NCBI GenBank assembly: GCA_036557505.1
Contig: DATBHM010000192.1
Coordinates: forward strand, 1 to 7,212
Length of the DNA: 7,212 bases
Direction of reading: 5' to 3'
Origin: DATBHM01 sp036557505
Lineage (GTDB): Bacteria > Actinomycetota > UBA4738 > JACQTL01
The position numbers and the translations under genes are program-made. Each line of letters begins with the position of its first letter. Position 1 is the first letter of the stretch. Shown here piece after piece: positions 5,679 through 7,212 of the stretch. A model generated the notes under the pieces. The model was not told the DNA's origin. It saw only the letters and a program-made list of their open reading frames with translations, and did not search any database.

Positions 5679-7212
5679 TCAGCCCGGCGATGCGGCTTCG
5701 AGCTCCGCCAGGCGCATGCGAGCCCGTTCCTCGAGCACGGTCGCGCCCTTGTCCCCGTACAGGGCGACCGCCTGCCGGAGCTCGCCGAGCGCTTCGCCGA
5801 CACGGCCGGCCGCGGCGAGCACGTCCGCGAGCCCGCGCCGGGCCTCGGCCCGTTCGATCGTGTAGTCCGTGGGGTCGACCAGGGCGACGTCCTCGCGCGC
5901 CAGACGCTCGGCGCGTTCGACGTCGCCGGCATGCACGAGGAGCCGGGCTCGCACCCGGCGCCACAGGGCCTGCGATGAGAAGTCGTCCGGACCGGCCGAC
6001 CGCTCACACAGCTCGACCATCTCCTCGGCCTCGGCCGTGCGCCCCGCACCGACCAGGACATCGGCCATGAACCCGGCGGACGTCGAGAGGAACCCCGTCT
6101 CCCCCATCGACTGGAGGGATTCGATCCCCTCACGCCCGATCGCGAGCGCACCCTCGACGTCGCCCGCGATGGCCAGGGTGGTGACACCGACCTGCCCGGC
6201 GATGGCCAGGCCGATCTCGCTGACCCCGAGGTCCTGCCTCATGTCGAGCCCGCGCTGGAACGAGTCGCGTCCCTCGTCGAATCTGCCGATCAACGTCAGC
6301 AGGTAGCCGCGGATCGTGGCGAGTCCGGCCTCCAGGATCCTGTGGCCGGAGACCCACTCCGCAGCCTCGTCGCACCGACGAAGGCTCTCCTCCACCGGGA
6401 ACGGGCCCCAGTTGAGCGGGCCCAGCAGCGTCTGGATGCCCGCAAGCTCGAGTCGCCGGTCGCCTGTCCGCCTCGCGAACCCGATCGCGGCTCGTGCGGC
6501 CTCGTCGGCCTTCCGGGCCCGCCCCAGCCAGAACTCCACCTGGGCGAGGCGCACGGAGGCGAACGCGGCGCCCGCCTCGTCCCCCTCGCGCTCGAGCTCC
6601 GCACGAATCCCGTCGATCTCCTCTGCGGCTTCCGCCTGGGACCTGGTCGGGTCGGTCGTCAACGACAGCATCACGCCGAGGATCAGGAGCCTCGCCTCCA
6701 CGCCCCGGCTCCCGGCCGCCGTGGCCTCCTCCACCCCGTCGGCGATGGTCTGCCCGGCGCCCGACAGGTCGCCGCTCTCCAGGAGGGCCTCCACCAGGAA
6801 CGGGAGCCCGACGAGCCTGGCGGCCGACCCGCGATCCAGCAGCTCGACGCCTCGTCGCACGAGGTTGGCCGCGGCCGGCCGGTCGCCCCGGAGCAGCGCG
6901 CGCTCGGCCGCGGAGGAGAGTCGCCCCGCGGCGCGGGTCGCGAGCGAGGACGCCCCCGGGTCCGTCGACCCCAGCTCACGGCGATACCGCACCGCCTGTT
7001 CCAGGTGGTAGCCGATGATCTCCTCGAACTCGGTCGCGCGGCCCGGCGCGACCCGTTCCAGCCAGTCGGCGAAGCGCTCGTGGAGGTCGGCCCGGTGCTC
7101 CTTCGACATGGAGTCGTAGGCGGCGTCCCGGATCAGCAGGTGGCGGAACCGGAACGCGTCGTCCCCGGCGAGGGAGGAGCGGCCCGGGCGGATCAGCTCC
7201 TTGCGGACGAGC
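5679..7212 (-). CDS. ATPase/TPR regulatory protein, C-terminal part (partial)
   Basis: The last about 510 residues of a large protein whose 5' end lies beyond the right edge; the frame is open to position 7212, so the internal ATG at 7109 is not the true start. The first visible residues, LVRKELI...DAFRFRHLLIRDAAYDSM, followed by HRADLHERFADWLERV and EEIIGYHLEQAVRYRREL, match the junction between a STAND/AAA ATPase and a helical repeat domain. This junction is seen in actinobacterial adenylate-cyclase-like and LuxR/AfsR-like regulators. The rest is Ala/Leu/Glu-rich helical repeat of TPR type (for example AIGREGIESLQSMGETGFL and AEEMVELCERSAGPDDFSSQALWRRVRARLLVHAGDVERAERLA). It ends at ...LAELEAASPG without the C-terminal LuxR HTH found in many relatives, so any cyclase or DNA-binding domain must be N-terminal. 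It ends 61 bp before the acyl-CoA dehydrogenase operon on the same strand. A signalling or regulatory role is inferred. Confidence 0.8.
   Translation of the reverse strand, partial: LVRKELIRPGRSSLAGDDAFRFRHLLIRDAAYDSMSKEHRADLHERFADWLERVAPGRATEFEEIIGYHLEQAVRYRRELGSTDPGASSLATRAAGRLSSAAERALLRGDRPAAANLVRRGVELLDRGSAARLVGLPFLVEALLESGDLSGAGQTIADGVEEATAAGSRGVEARLLILGVMLSLTTDPTRSQAEAAEEIDGIRAELEREGDEAGAAFASVRLAQVEFWLGRARKADEAARAAIGFARRTGDRRLELAGIQTLLGPLNWGPFPVEESLRRCDEAAEWVSGHRILEAGLATIRGYLLTLIGRFDEGRDSFQRGLDMRQDLGVSEIGLAIAGQVGVTTLAIAGDVEGALAIGREGIESLQSMGETGFLSTSAGFMADVLVGAGRTAEAEEMVELCERSAGPDDFSSQALWRRVRARLLVHAGDVERAERLAREDVALVDPTDYTIERAEARRGLADVLAAAGRVGEALGELRQAVALYGDKGATVLEERARMRLAELEAASPG

Noticed and set aside
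5618..6187. N-terminal extension of the first acyl-CoA dehydrogenase frame into the TPR gene
   Set aside because: The extension is low-complexity Arg/Ser/Pro sequence overlapping the TPR gene in another frame; homology begins at MLHPLFTPAHEEL (ATG at 5617).

Overview
The window is strongly GC-rich (by eye about 70%), nearly every codon ends in G or C, and genes are tightly packed with ATGA overlaps and some GTG starts. Together with an RsiG/AmfC-type protein and an XRE regulator next to an HbhA/phasin-like gene, this points to Actinomycetota. The lineage within the phylum cannot be fixed from this sequence; an environmental or deep-branching actinobacterium is an inference.

Every gene I can support is on the minus strand, so the biology reads from right to left. 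(a) 7212-5679: C-terminal part of a large regulatory protein, the end of an ATPase module followed by TPR-like helices; its N-terminus lies outside the window. (b) 5678-5618: a short intergenic gap holding a perfect 25-bp palindrome just upstream of a candidate -10 box. (c) 5617-3252: two acyl-CoA dehydrogenases overlapping by ATGA, then a cupin/zinc-ribbon protein (3179-2643) after a 72-bp gap that may hold a short leader ORF. (d) 2566-1027: an RsiG-like c-di-GMP-type anti-sigma protein and, 16 bp later, a Rhizobium-etli-type L-asparaginase; a candidate promoter lies before rsiG. (e) 1026-924: an intergenic region with a 15-bp perfect palindrome and candidate promoters. (f) 923-1: an XRE/Cro helix-turn-helix regulator overlapping by ATGA an HbhA/phasin-like protein cut off by the left edge.

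Likely functional units are a fatty-acyl or branched-acyl oxidation operon under a dyad operator, an RsiG-asparaginase pair, and a regulator-plus-surface/granule protein pair resembling the Rv0474-hbhA arrangement of mycobacteria. No RNA genes, mobile elements, CRISPR arrays or tRNAs were seen, and no gene-free stretch exceeds about 100 bp. The points most worth following are the 25-bp dyad, the asymmetrically diverged c-di-GMP motifs of the RsiG-like protein, the start and leader ORF of the cupin gene, and the low-complexity, weakly codon-biased tail of the XRE protein.
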